A stretch of DNA of 64,000 bases from the NCBI RefSeq assembly GCF_001949145.1, contig NW_019091383.1, forward strand, positions 566,132 to 630,131. The letters are read 5' to 3'. The notes beneath the pieces are model-generated. The model was not told where the DNA came from and made no database searches. It worked only from the letters and a program-made list of their open reading frames with translations. This stretch comes from Acanthaster planci (lineage: Eukaryota; Echinodermata; Asteroidea; Valvatida; Acanthasteridae). Positions 36,701-50,215 of the stretch are shown here, in pieces (the stretch's first letter is position 1; each line of letters starts with the position of its first letter). A program made the translations under genes and the position numbers.

Positions 36701-39179
36701 TGAACCCACGTACTACTGTCTGCGAACGGGTCTTACAACATCCAACTTTCATACGCGCACGCGTATACCCGGTCCTGTCTGGAAAGAAGGCCAAGAGGGT
36801 GGCAGTGCTCACAAGGACAACTGTCCTTTTGTTGTAGGTGTACATCTGTACCTTTTTCGATTTGGCAACATTTAGGCGTTGGTGAGTACGTACCCTACTA
36901 TTTATTATGGTTTCTGCGGCGAAATAGATCCAGCAAATGCTGCCACTTGGCAAGATCATTTGCGCGCGAACACTGTACATGTATACGTGTGGCGCCTATT
37001 CTTAGAAATACATTTTTCTGACGTGCATCATGGCACAGGCCGTGCTGGACGTTCAACTAGTAAGTACGTAGGCCTACACCGAGGAAGGTAGGAGCCGTCG
37101 CCGGGCCTTTAAGGTATTTAAACATTAGTATAGGCTTATAGCATTCATCGCAGTCTCAATATTTCTTACCTTTGGTGATATGTGTTTTGGTGTTACACTC
37201 GTACTGTACCACCATAAAATTGGTACTCTCTGGACTAGGACTTACATAGGAAATCCATATGCGTATATCACCAATTTTCCGCAGTTTATAAATGAACCAT
37301 AACGTTACTAAAAAGTAAAACTTAACAGCTAAGCATATGGTCATACTTACAATTGGTAACTATAGTGATTTCACTCTTGTTAGCTTTTTTTACTCTTTTG
37401 GAATAGATTTATAAGAGGTTCGTCACTCTTTTTGAGAGTGAGGTTTTCACGCTGTCGTGTTTAGAGTGTGTGCATTGCTCAGTTTCCGAATCCTTTTTTA
37501 ATTGTGCGTTTGTTGCTTTTGTGTGGGTTTCTTTATCTCGCTTTTCCTTTTGAATTACACCTATGCAAGACCGACTTGCCGAGGTTGGAAATATTCAATG
37601 TATGACGGCTGCATAGTACCTTCAACCTCAGTTGCTCAGGACTCTGAGATTGTCTCTCCCTTCCTGTCTCTACATACGCAAGCAAGGATAACTCAATGCA
37701 CACCTTTCCACGTTAATAGTATATACAACGCAAACCTTGTTTGGGATGGACGGGGGTGTATTTTCATGGATCAAGCACCATAATACGGCGAAGTAAGTCT
37801 GAAATGGCTGATTCGCATACATATTGTGAAACCTTCCTGTAGAGCTGCGCACACAAACAGTACGTAATGTAATACGACCAGCAGGATGACAGATGGTAAT
37901 AGATATACAAGTAATATAAGAACTAGCGAAGCGAGTCCTGTTTGGTGTACAACTTTGCAGAGCCATTGGCAAACCAAGACTTAATTACATAAGGGGGGGG
38001 GGAGTCCACTGCGGCATGGGACTGATGCAATCTAAAACGTTGAGTAACAAGAAACTTTTGGTCAAACCCATCTGCCACATCAGCCCACCATAGCTTCGCA
38101 GCCTCATTGACGGTAGTCGTATATGAATACATATGTATACATGACCCCCATTGGAAATTCAACGGATGACAAAGGGTTGCGTGTGTGCGTGTGTGTTGTA
38201 CGCGAAGGGCTGAAAAAGGACACTTGTTGATTGTACTGCTTGTAATGGTCACTTGAACCATGGAGACTTGTACAAGCTAGCAGCCTCAAGTATTTAGTCC
38301 TCACACTTTTGAAAAATGGAATTACTGATGAAAGAAGCAGTGAATAAGTGGTGACATTTCTCAAGACAACTCTTACCGAAATGATCCGATTAAACTCCAA
38401 CCAATAACAAATCGTGATACCTACTCCTCTTCAGAGATTATTTATGAAATGAGATGCGTGAACAACATTTTGAATTCAATTGGCCAAAACTCTCTCGGTA
38501 GTCATCTAATCCATGGTCTCGTCATCCAGTATCCCGGGCTTAAACATAAATAACTTTCCTCAGAACCTGTACGATCATAGGCCTATAGCCTGAAAAAAGT
38601 GTATAAACTCTAGCTTGATTCTTGCCTCCCTAGATAAAAGCAAACAACGCTCCTACTGGAACAGTAAACTATGCCAGGCTACTCTGACTGCACAGTGATT
38701 GTGCATGTGCAGCCAATGTCGCAGGCCCATGCTGCCAGAGATAGGCATGTCCCAATGATGCCTTGGCCCTCTCTACACGAGAGAGGCATTATCATACAAT
38801 ACATTGGAAGCATGCTTAAACTTACATTCATAAATACCTCAGACAATCTCCCTATTCAACAACGTGCAACTTGATCGCGCATTATAATATGTGTCATTTG
38901 ATAATGCCCGCTGGGAAGAGATAATACCCGCTGCGTAAATCACACGCTAGCACCTATTATATTGTTTTATTTTATTTGCTTTAATGGCACTTTCAGCTAC
39001 TCAGGTCATTTGCGCCAATAACCATACGATTAATCATAACCTGTGTTAATCAGCATAACTTTACGTGGTTAAAAAGAAGGTTCAGTTGTAGAAGCAGGAG
39101 AGAATCGGAGTACCCTGCAGCAGAAAACATGCAAGAACGAGTGCGGACTGGAATCCAAATTCCAACCTAAAGCCGGAGC

Positions 39180-39245
39180 CAAGCCAGGACTCGGACCCGG
39201 GCCTCATTGGTGCAAAGCGAGGAAAGACCAGCAACGCTAACATGC
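39180..39245 (-). repeat. tRNA-derived SINE remnant
   Basis: On the minus strand GGGTCCGAGTCC (plus-strand 39187-39198) resembles a B box. The preceding GGTCTTTCCTCGCTTTGCAC matches the middle of the remnant at 6615-6695. It is too degenerate to be a tRNA gene. Confidence 0.4.
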
Positions 39246-40346
39246 ACCCCCAGGCACATGGATATGAGCTTTGATCACTGTAAAGATAATGGAGATCGGT
39301 GGCTGCAGGACAGTTTAATCGATTCTGATTGGTCAAAAGTCTATGTGCACGCGGCTCGCCACGCGCGTGCCAAGTCCATGTAAGATCTATTGTATTAGAC
39401 AACTTGCAAAAGGAATATACCATAAAATGGATGGGGGGGTGCGAAGATGAATGTAAAATTCTAGAACAAAATCATAGGAAATCCATCGTATATTGACTTC
39501 TTGTGACTTTCTGATTAAAAAGTATTTGTATATACTAATCAAACTTTCACCGTGCAGTTGCAAATGGATAATATCTGTACATACAAAGCAACAAAAGTAA
39601 CTGAAGATGTAAGGTTCTTCATCGAACTATAATTGAAATTAAACAAAAGAATATAACAAGGAAAAAGAAAAGTGACAAATTAATTTAAATTAATTGAACA
39701 TATCTGTGAACGTGTGAACTTAGCCACTGAACGGGGCCGATCTCTAGGCAGCCTTTTCCTTAAAACCCTTTCCAATAAACGTTGAGACGAATCCTGTGCC
39801 CATGCTAACATTATCACTGGGCTTTCCATATTCAGAAGCGAAATTCCATGCCATTTACTCTCAATGTGAGTCGCCTCAAAACCGCTTTCGCGCCATTAAA
39901 GGAAACATGAAAATCCTTTCATCAATATACTTAAAGGGGAGTGTTTTTTCTTTGATCTACTCACCCAAACAGCGTAAGAAAAAAAACGCGCAAAATCCTT
40001 CACAATTAATCCAGGAAAGTTTTGAAAGGTTTACACTTTCCCATAAATTAATAATCTAATCTCTCTTTCCAAAAAAGTCTGACTTAATGTTTTAAAACAT
40101 AACAGGAGCCTATCTAACTTATTTTCTGACTTAAAGTTGTACACAGCTGTATGTCTGTTCAAACAGAAAAAAGTATTGATTTTTTCCGAAGTGTTGCAAA
40201 TCTATTTCTTAATGCAAGTTCTCTACATGAAAAGGACCCTAATTAAATGAAATTATTGCCAAAGGAGTTTGAAGATTTGCAAGGTGCCTCTATCTGCACA
40301 TTATTGAAACAATTTTTCCTTCTGCAGTTTAGAACTGTCGATTGTC

Positions 40347-43156
40347 ATGGCTAGCAGAGAGGGCATGCAGAGATGGGCGGGGCGTGTTGCCTTGGTAACA
40401 GGAGCCTCTTCTGGTATCGGTCAAGCCACAGCGAAGGCGCTTGCCAAACAGGGCATGAAAGTGATCGGCTGTGACAGGGACATCAAACCAGTTGAGGTCA
40501 GGAAAGGATGAGGCTACCGTTTACAAAATTGTATGAATTTTTGCACTAGAATTAAAGCACTAACATGCTCTGGTTTCTCCTGCAATGGAAAGTTTTTACC
40601 TTCTGAACGTTTAGAAATCTATCACTTCCAAAGTTTGCCAGGTGGAAATTTCAGAGTTTAAGTTGGCCTAGAAATGAGTGTATTGTCTAATTTGCCTGAT
40701 TTTCAATTTAGAGGTAATTTTTCATCATTCGTGCTAATTATAGTTCAAGTATCATCACTCATTCGAATAACCTGTTGCTCATCTTTAGTTCGTTCGATCG
40801 ACTTTTGAAACTTTCAAGGATGATGCTCAGGTGTTATCACGGGACAGCACTGTTACTGGTTCCTTGTATGCAATTAAGTGCGAGTTGTCGCAGGAGGACG
40901 AAATCCTCGCGATGTTTGCCGAGATCAAAGAGAAGTTTGGTGGTGTGGATGTCTGTATCAGCAACGCAGCACTTAGTCATTCTGGTTCAATAAATTCGGG
41001 AATGGGAATACTGAATGGAGAGACGGCCAAATGGCGAGACATGCTGAACGTGAGTACAACTGGACCATTATTCGCTGTTGCTTGTTGGCGCCATTCCTAT
41101 TGGAACTCTTTGAATTTGTGGCTCTTGAAATAAATGAACTCTCACTGAGGATAAGAGATTCTCTTTCAACATTGATAACTATCCTGCTCCCTAAACAAGT
41201 TGTCTCCCAGATTTGATGTCACACATAGCCCTATATTACCCAGTTAGATGTCGGCGACCATGAATGGTCTCAATGCCACCATGTGGCACTCATCACTTTT
41301 CTGCGTTTTACTGTAATCTTTGGTTACAGGTCAACATCTTGGCTGTAGCAATTTGTTGTCGAGAGGCTGTGAAACAAATGGAGGAAAAGGGGGCAATGGA
41401 CGGTCAGTTGTTAGTGACCAACAGGTAACTGAAGTGAACATCGGTATTTTGGTAAATAGCACAGGTTGTTTTAAATCCAAGGGGATATATTGGAAATCAG
41501 ATTGGGATATGCTGATTTTGGTCTATTGGAAATCCAATGGATCTGTAATGGGCTTTCCTCGTAAAATTTTGTTTCCTTTCAAGAGCATTCATTACAATCA
41601 ATTTTGTAAGTTTCAATTTCAATTCTCTGCTTTTCTTGGAACCGGGGTGAACGCTTCTGTTCTTCATACACAGTTTGACTGGCCACCGATTGTCCGCAAG
41701 ACAAATCCATTTCTATGGCGTCACCAAGCACGCCGTGACTGCCTTGGTGGAAGCTATCCGACGGGAATTGAGAGAGAAGAAGAGTCGTATTAGAATTGCG
41801 GTAAAGACTTGAATTTGATCCTTAAAAGCTGTATGACTTCGAATATTTAGACCTGTATGTAGATAGTTGGCCAATTTTTCCCTCTTTGTTTACGTTCACT
41901 GAATGCAATCCTTAACCTTTGGACTTCTTACAGCAAGTCTCGCCTGGGTTAGTACGTACAAGATTTCAAGAGCACATGTATCCCAAGGACGATCCTGAAG
42001 AGGTCCACGCTGTGATGTACAAATCGTTGGAGGTAAACCCTATTCTCTAAACTCTAAATCTGCACCTCTATCCATGCAGAGGAAGTTTTAAATGTGGAAA
42101 AAAGATGTTTTTAAAACTGTTTCCTCCCGACGAAATATCTTATTTTTTAAAACTCTTTTGGAAAACCACTCTGTATCAAAAAAATCGTCTATCTGCTCAC
42201 AAGTAGTTTCTCTTATAGTGACAATGACCCATATCGATATGCCAACATGGCACTTGACGGACTTAGATGGTGTGTTGTTCATGAGTGACTGTGCTTTTTG
42301 GAAATACTGAATTGGCTTTTTACTTAAACACTATCCTAACCCTCTTCTTTCTCTGTGGGGATGGGGAGGGGTGAGGCATGTTTTAACCAATCTATTCAAA
42401 CTTCAAACTGTGTTCAGTTTGGCACCCATTAAATGTCACACTTGAATTTTATCATTCACCTTTGAATTTAACTTAAACACACCACGTACATGTACACTAT
42501 TACTCACTGGTTCTCCAAACCCTATCCCACAAGAAGTTGAAAGAAGCCGAATTTGAGCTCTAACCTCAAGAATATCAGAAACATTTCAGCCTCATATAGC
42601 CGTGGCAGATAGTATAGGAACCCCTCTGCAAGGGCCTCACAGAGTTCCGTTGGTTGGACTTTCCAGAGGTCAAGGGATCGAATCCTGCTTCAGTTAAGGT
42701 ATCACTGCAGCTGGCAACCAAACATTCCTTCGTATAAAATGGATTTCTTTACCTGTGGTATGAATCCAGTCTTAGTTTTCTTGGTTCAGTTTTTGAAATT
42801 TTGATGGAGCTGCTTCACTGGATTTTTTCTTGTGAGTGTGGATGATAGGTCTTGAAAGCAGAGGATATCGCTGACAATATGCTCTACATACTGCAAGTTC
42901 CACCCCATGTTCAGGTATGTTCACAGCCGTCTTGTCAAAATGTTTTTGGAGCCGTCATCAATTTTGACTGTTCAATAAATTTCGCACCACTCCATATTTC
43001 CATTTGAGAAGGTGTTTCAAGTGTATAATATACACATATTATAAATATGATAGATCACTCTAATCTAATTTGGCTAATTCAGGTAGCCTCTGAACAGATG
43101 TATTTTTAACACAGGTTCATGATATCCTTGTGCGATCAACGGAGCAGCAATCTTGA
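40347..43156 (+). CDS. DHRS11-like short-chain dehydrogenase/reductase, copy A (269 aa)
   Basis: Exons are 40347-40496, 40819-41049, 41330-41424, 41674-41800, 41934-42032, 42849-42914 and 43115-43156, all GT-AG and in phase. The product is an NADP(H)-dependent classical SDR. Visible are the Rossmann TGASSGIG motif (18-25), catalytic Asn129 in VNILA, Ser159, Tyr173 and Lys177 (YGVTK), and SPGLVRTRF after the active site. Length and the ends (short MASREGMQRW start, DILVRSTEQ end) fit vertebrate DHRS11, a cytosolic carbonyl/steroid reductase. The structural NAG motif reads Asn99-Ala100-Ala101, unlike copy B (NAG), and residue 161 is Thr where copy B has Ser. No frameshift or stop is seen, so it may be active with altered properties. 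Confidence 0.85.
42640..42720 (+). repeat. tRNA-like SINE head inside a dehydrogenase copy A intron
   Basis: GGGATCGAATCC (42674-42685) resembles a B box, with GAGTTCCGTTGGTTGG upstream in A-box position. The following segment (TATCACTGCAGCTGGCAAC) is also present in the same intron of copy B near 60708, so that downstream part predates the gene duplication. Confidence 0.3.
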
Positions 43157-44339
43157 AGAACCCACAGGAGACCGAATGACGGAACTTTCTTTCAAGAGGG
43201 CTTAGTGTATTACCTTAAAAATTTCAACCACCGATTCGGTCGTTTGTCTTTAGTTTCTCAGGTAGTGGAAGTTTTAAACATATCTATGGTATTAACTGTG
43301 CAATTGTTATTTTTATGAATTTTCTTTAACGTGAGTTTTACAGTGATCTTACGATTCACTCGAAATTGAATTGATGGATGTTTCTTAATTGTCACTATTT
43401 ATGCATTATATAAGAATGTATATAAAGGGAGTGGAATGCGTCTACTGCAATGAATAACAGACTGGTTGCGTGTTAGATTAACGTTAAATCAAATGCAGTT
43501 TAGATTGCTCAGTCATGCTATCCTAAAATCCATATCTGTCCATGTCAAGTTGATATTTAGGGTATCTTAAAAAAGGAAACCGAGATTAACTTTGTGGCCC
43601 CACGCATGAACCTGATATGCCACATTTTCAAACTTTCTGAGTTAGCTGCATGAATGTGTAGAGTAAGATCATATCCTTTTTTGCGAGGCTGCCCTATTTT
43701 TGAAATACAGAGGGCGGTATTATTCTGACCAAACAGAAAATTCCAAGAAGCGCAAACTTTAACTAGATTTTTCTCAGTTTCATATCTGTGTGGCTTGTCA
43801 GGTTCACGCATGGGGCCACAGAACTAATCTGTTCCTTGAATGTGACTTATTATACTTGGACTCTTTAATGTATGAAACTCGAGACGCAACCTTTTCTGTT
43901 TCTTGCCACAGCTTCAATCATTCTTCAAACCTATTTGCTTGATACCGAATTTGTTTGGGCAAACTGGTATCAGAAACATGGGCTAACAGGCCCGAAACAC
44001 ATCAACTACACACTCAATGGACGCTCAGTTCCCATGTACATCAATTTCCATTGGCACCCAGGCTAATTAGTAATTCAGCGGGCACGTAGGCCCAGGAGCA
44101 GTATTTCCGGGGTACAGTCATGGTTCGCTATGGAACACCCAGCACACCCAACCCACATGGGTATAAGAGGGAGTGGCTAACCCCTTACAAACAGTGTAAA
44201 AACACACATCCATATGAGAAACAATATCCACTGTTAACGGTAACCATATTAATAATAATAATACGTGTCAAATCATGTATGTATTAGGAGATGGCTGTCC
44301 CCGCATCCTGTTAGAAAACGCCATTTCTAAAGGAAATGT

Positions 44340-44930
44340 GGTAGACAAGGTCGGGGCTGTATACCAGGCAAAATATGGGACGGAGGGGTACCCCCCCTTA
44401 CCTGTCCAATCCCTATACACACTGTAGACTATTGTTACCTAACACATCCCCCCCCCAGAACTCTGTAAAGAATTCCTGACATGAGATTCCGATCAAACAA
44501 TGACCAACACAAAGGCAGCGGGTTCTCTCCGTCCCATATCTTGCTTCAAATGCGGAGCTGGGGTGGTGGTGGGCAAATTGAACCAGCTTGCATAATTTGC
44601 TGTGACTGAATGACCCACACAATACGCATTCCCTCTGGCGTTGTTTACAATAAGCCTTTTGCCAGTTAAATTTGAATAAAATCTGGTACACTGAGTTCTT
44701 TAAATTCACGGCAAGCCGTTCCTGGGTTACATAAGAGACTATACCCAGCAAGAAATAAGACCGAGGGGTACCCCCCCCAACATGTCCAATCCCTATACAC
44801 ATTCCAGACTATTGTTAATTAACACATCCCCCAAGATGTCTGAAAGGAATTCCCCAGTTTCCTGCGAGACAATGACCAACACAAAGCAGGGGGGGTTCTC
44901 TCCGTCTCATACTTGCTGCATATGTAAGGA
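44340..44930 (+). repeat. Two direct copies of a ~150-190-bp segment
   Basis: About 44370-44530 is repeated at about 44745-44920. Both copies contain GAGGGGTACCCCCC, TGTCCAATCCCTATACACA, AACACATCCCCC, AATGACCAACACAAAG and GGTTCTCTCCGTC. The second copy lies inside the M1 element at 44649-45120. This suggests M1 inserted into, or captured, part of the repeat. Confidence 0.55.
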
Positions 44931-45120
44931 CGCCTTTCAACAACATACTGTTCTCAGTGGAAAAGAAGGGCACAAAGGAACCAGTCCATTCCAAAGATTG
45001 TGGTCGCTAAGCAAAAGCTTGCCCGAATCACGAGGTATAGCAACAGTGTCTTCCGTCTGGGAAATTCAGATAACTCAGTGTACCAGATTTTATTCAAATT
45101 TAACTCGCACATGGCTTATT
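44649..45120. mobile_element. TIR element (MITE) family M1, copy 2
   Basis: The inverted ends are about 55 bp: the left AATAAGCCTTTTGCCAGTTA with AAATCTGGTACACTGAGTT is mirrored by AACTCAGTGTACCAGATTTT with TATGGCTTATT-type sequence on the right. The interior shares AAGAAGGGCACAAAGGAACC with copy 1 (8177-8489) but also holds an extra repeat segment. No coding capacity. Confidence 0.7.
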
Positions 45121-45699
45121 AGTACCTTGACTGTTCGCCCGATTGGTAAAATCACTTGGAAGTAATTGGCTAGCACTCTTGACTGTGATTGGTTGAAAGT
45201 CTTCACTGTGATTGGTCAAATCTATCAATAATTAGTGCTAAAATCCTCCACAGAATCCGACCTTTCAGAAACCCTGAATGTTTTAAGTTAAAAGTACAAT
45301 CTAGTGGAGGTAATTTGAGTGTGAAAAAATGCGAACAAGTGGACAATTATGACATCTGTTTGAACACTGAATATTACCATTCAGGACAGTTTACATTGTA
45401 AAATACTCTACATTTAATCACACCAAGCATGTGAACTCATTTTTGTCAAGTATAAAGTATTCTGTCAAAATATATACATTGTGACAGTATCTCTTATTTT
45501 TGTAAATGGTAAGGTAAACTGTTTCGGTATGATGTCTTTTTTCGTATGACACCAAGAAATCCACATTTCCGTCACGCATGACGGAGCACGAATTTATGGT
45601 TTAATGGACAGCGTCAGAAATGGCTTTGCACCTAATGCATCATAGGTTGCACATGCATTTATTTGTTTAGTGTATACATATTTCGTCTGCAAAAAAACA

Positions 45700-46400
45700 G
45701 GTCTCTAAATACGTGTATCGTCGTTAATATCTATATTGCTATATTATGTCTCACAATATTATTTTTTGAATACCTAAAGTCTTAAATAAGTCAAGTTCAA
45801 AATCAGTTCCTTACCCACAGTCATTTAATTCATTTTAGTAACCTAGTTTGCTAGATAACCAAGTTCCAAAATACAGACACATTTGAGAATATATACAGTA
45901 ACAAATACCTACCTTTCTATGATCTCCTAAGTGAAAAAATTTATTAATACAAAAATTCAGAATAGCTAAATTCTTGAACGACTGAAGTTTCAAATAAGTC
46001 AGTTACTTAGTAATTTAGTTATTTAGGTATTGAGTTATTTCGAATGCTATTTAACTCAGCTCCTTATATACATGTAAGTGAATATTTCAGAATATCATCC
46101 CTAAAATCTTATTTTTTAAATGTCTTCATTCCTAAATAACTAAAACTCTAAATACCAGAAATTTTTGAATACCTAAGTTCCTAAATAGCTTCATGAAATT
46201 TAATAGTTTCATGTACGCCTAATTTAGCTACTTAGAAATGAAGTTTATAGTTGTAGTATTTAATTACTTTGTCTGCTGCGTGAATGAGTTCCGACATACA
46301 CAGTCATGAATATCTAATCTCCAAAACGACTTATACTCCATCTTCCAATTAGAGTTTCCTATTATTGAGTTATATAGTGCAGGGAGCTCATTTATGAATA
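45700..46400. repeat. AT-rich degenerate repeat array, left
   Basis: About 700 bp is filled with variations of CCTAAATAACT / TTTAGTTATTTAGG in both orientations. A similar array lies at 49850-50215. Together they bracket the dead transposon gene at 47440-48180. Confidence 0.5.
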
Positions 46401-47439
46401 ATTAATTAGGTATTTACTTCCTTGTGAGCGGATTGGCTCATAAGCGCTTAAGCCTGTCATGCGGTACTGTGTACAAGAAGATTGCCAGTGTGCACAGCCT
46501 AGCCACAGGGCCATCGCCACTGCCTGGGAAAATCCTCAAACCAAGTGTATTCCCCTCCAAAACTGCCTGCCTCCCCAGGGTGAGTTGTCTATCTCCACAA
46601 AGATTGTAGATGTTGTTGAGCCTATTACTTTACTCAGACACTTATTAATTGCTGCATACGTCTTGCTCAAATGTGCAACAGAAATCCTTGTCCGTTTGCT
46701 CAAGCCAGACATAATGCATAACGTCATGTACATGAACATGTACAATCACATTATTGCTCCATGGTTTCCCGCCGGTTGAATGAGATATTCATGGCTGTAT
46801 GATATGTGTACTAGGCATGAACATACAGCTGACCTTTGACATTTCATCAATCACATACGTTATACATGCATATGTAGCGGGCATAATATGATAATAACAA
46901 CACCTGCTTACATTATTTATTTGTTTACTAGTTTACGCATTTTATTATCAGCCAACCAGTGAGAATTAATTCGTTTCCGGCTGAGATAGCGAAAAGGTTT
47001 CGTACGCTGTACGAAAATACAAATATCCTCACTTTAGCTATGAACGTCTCATTTAGAGCGCCCCCATTTGGTATAAACTAGGCAGGCCAACGTAAAAGTC
47101 TCCTGCATGTTTTTTCACTGTTCTCGTTGATTGTGCATAGCTTGTTAAAACGTGGATTTGTGAAAAGCATGATCTAAGGACAACTTAGATCAAATATTCT
47201 AGAAATATGCACGAAGAATTTCATGTGAGCACAGGCATCTTTGAAATCAGGACTGCAGTGTAAATTGTCTCACTGTTTACGCAATGGGACGGCCCACACG
47301 AGTCATGCAACAACTTTGTTCACACGGCTTATGAGAGTTTAAGTCATGAATATTCATCTCCATCAGAGAAACATGTTAACACTGCACTTTATAAAATTGC
47401 TGTTCATCCCCCATAATTTCACATCTAGCTCGCTTTCTA

Positions 47440-48180
47440 ATTATTTGAAGTAGAGTATTACGACGGTGGTTTGTGGACCTAAAAAAATCTTGGTTGTTAT
47501 ATCAATTTCTCCAGGCCCTGCTGGGTAAAATGAGCAATAGAACCATACTTGGACAGCAGTTCTGGTACATGTGTCACCAAGATGTGGATGTATGGGGTCA
47601 CATGAGTTGTCTAGTAGATAGATGTGAACATATTTAACCATGCTTTACTTCTGGTCTTGAAATTGCACACTTCATCTGGTGTAAATGTGCCATGTTCACT
47701 GAGAAGAGAGATACACAAATCATTCATCTCATCCAATAAAAATTGAAGGTCATCAATTTTACAGAGAAGATGAGTCAGTTGACTGTTTTAATTTATGCAA
47801 TGAAGGTGGGTCTTCACAAATAGCAGTATAAGCTTCCGGTAAGCTTTGTCAGAAATCCGAAATTTATCTTTTATAAAGATTAAATTGTGGAGTTGTGACA
47901 AAGAGCGTGTACTCTCTGGAGATAAATTCAGACTTTGAATTCCACCAGTTTCTGTATTAAAGTAAGCTTTTCTACTTGAAAACTACAGAATTCAAGAAAC
48001 TTTAAAGGCTGCTTGCAGTCATCAGTCATTCTTGTCTTTAACCTGTGCTGGTGAGCTCTACTGTACCTGTGCCGTGCAGCTTTTTTCTGTCCTCTGCACC
48101 TGTTTATGATATACTTAACAACAGTGTTTATACGATGAAGATCTGCAGCTCTTGAAGAAAATAATTAGTAATTAACCACA
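47440..48180 (-). pseudogene. Dead DNA-transposon protein gene
   Basis: Reading the minus strand across several frames gives consecutive protein-like blocks. From N to C these are DLHRINTVVKYIINRCRGQ, LHNLIFIKDKFRISDKAYRK, LLDEMNDLCISLLSEHGTF, THVTPYIHILVTHVPELL, FTQQGLEKL and a final FFRSTNH. The blocks are separated by frameshifts and at least one in-frame stop (before TTHVTPY). I recognise the combination as a multi-copy transposon-type protein of marine invertebrates, without a firm superfamily. It is not functional as it stands. Confidence 0.5.
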
Positions 48181-49849
48181 AAAATAAATAAAGGGCCTAG
48201 CTTGAAGATGTGTTGAAGTTGGGGATGACTTGTCCTGGCTTCACTTGGCAATAAGCTGGGGAGCTTGCAGTTAAAGGACTTGCAGTTCAAGGGGGCTTGA
48301 ATGAATTCCCAAGATCATTGGCTACGTGCAGATGGTGTGCAGATGGTGTGCAGGGCTCGATTGCACAGTCTCTCCTTCCCCGGCTTGAGTAAATCAGGTG
48401 TGAGGAACACAATGCATGTGACTCCCCTCCAAGTCACTCACTGTCCAGCAGTATATGCAGCTCAATAGGCTCACTGATGTTACTCTAGTGCCTCAGTACT
48501 AGTGGTGTCTTTGCCTAGAGCAGGACAGGGACGAATTTGTAATTGTGGCAGGTTCAATGCAAGGAGAGATCACAGAGACAACAGAACAGTCTCTGTCGAG
48601 TCCAGTAGCCAAGTGAAGTGGAAGGTCACTGGCCAATGAATTTATCTGCTCCTCCTCAAGGACTCTTGTGGTTGGTTGCAAGTTCTGCTACCAACCTGCC
48701 CACACGCTCTGCCGAGCAATCTATACACATTTCTAAGAAACTGCATGATCTAACTTTGAGGAGTTAAAATTTCAGAAAAATGGGGGGGGGCACAAAATTC
48801 ATCCTAATACACATATAAAGGGTGCAGGCCACTAATTCAAGTGAGAGTTTCTGGCAAGCTCATTAGCATTAAAAGTGCCCCCCACAGTATCTTTTGAAAA
48901 AGGAGATTTTTGGCTCCAAAAATGGTGAGATTGTGTAAATCGTTGCCGGGGATCAACTCCCTGGGTCTTTGAGCTTTCATATGAGAGCACAATGGCTAAA
49001 AACTAAGGTTGAAAAATAGTCCTACGTGCCTGAGAAAGTTGAGGGTTGTCCCTTTTGGGGGGATGATTTTATTTTGTGGGAATAATTAAAAATGTAATTG
49101 GTTAACCCCCACAAAAATTGAAAACAAATTGAAAGATTAGTGACCAGACAATAATTTCATTTGTGTTTCAAAAATCTCAAGGATGTTGGCATGCATGTCA
49201 TTGGGTACTGAACAGTGCTGATTTTACACAGTTTTGAATGGGGCTTGAATTAGTGGACTGTATCCTGGAGTAAAAAGCAGGTGCGTTGTATTTTTGACAA
49301 CGACTTGAACAACAGCATTGTTGATACATTTTATAGCGTCTAGTAGCCAGTCTTAGGAATCATTGGAATGAGTTATATATACAAATACTTTGAATATAGG
49401 CCTTCTGAGGTAACCTGCAGACTGATGAGCTTCTGACCATTGCTGTGTTTTGACCACTTTTTGTCTTCAAGTTCGTTGAAGTTGGTACTGGGTGAGTTTT
49501 TGTGATGTGTAAAATACCAAATTATAATCATTTGTAATTATTTCTAAAGCTGCAAACGATCATGGGTTTCATAGAAATGCGCAACAGTAATTTACTGGTT
49601 TCATTTCCCACTGTTGTATTCCCAGGTTTCTTTTTCCTGTATTTAAATTTGTCAATGACACACGGCTGAGATAAATAAACAACTGAAGCAGCTCAACTGG
49701 AGCGATCGTGTCATATCACCATTTAATTGAGGAGTTCCCTGCAGAGGTACATCACCTCACCCCCCTTCTGAGACTTGCCTGGTAGGACCACTTGGTTCTA
49801 ACAACACCCCGTCAACCTACCCCCATCATTACATGTACATTACTAATTT

Positions 49850-50215
49850 AGATATTTAGTTATTCAGGAATATGTTATTTTAATAGGTGTTTTACTAAGG
49901 TCCGAAATAAGTTTTTATTGAATAATATCTAAATACCCATCTTCCTAATTATACAAGTTCCTGCGTGACTCAGGCTCTAAATATCTAAGTAAGTTTGTAA
50001 ATAACTCAATTCCTATATAAATGAAGTCTGAAATGATTTCTTTACTTTTGAATCTCGTTACTTAGTTATTTTTATACTATTTACTGATTCTGTCTCCTCT
50101 TTCACCGAGTTCCCAAATACGTATATACAGGTTTAAATATCGAAATTGCTGAATGATTTAAGCCTTTAATACCAATATTTCTGAATACCTGAAGTCCTAA
50201 ATAACTCGGGTTTCG
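49850..50215. repeat. AT-rich degenerate repeat array, right
   Basis: Repeated CTAAATANCT / TTAGTTATT words continue the pattern of 45700-46400, for example GAATACCTGAAGTCCTAAAT here and GAATACCTAAGTTCCTAAAT near 46169. Ends are diffuse. Confidence 0.5.

Larger units (their letters stand above)
35191..40346. other. Gene-free, repeat-rich interval
   Basis: No exon with family resemblance is visible. Contents are repeat R2 (36490-36700), poly-C/poly-G tracts near 35690, 35770 and 35920, a short GTGTGC microsatellite near 38178-38200, and a SINE remnant at 39180-39245. A segment at 39455-39540 resembles 24665-24745 downstream of carbonic anhydrase copy A. The last ~100 bases are shared with the upstream flank of the second dehydrogenase gene and probably hold the promoter/5' UTR of the first. 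Confidence 0.45.
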
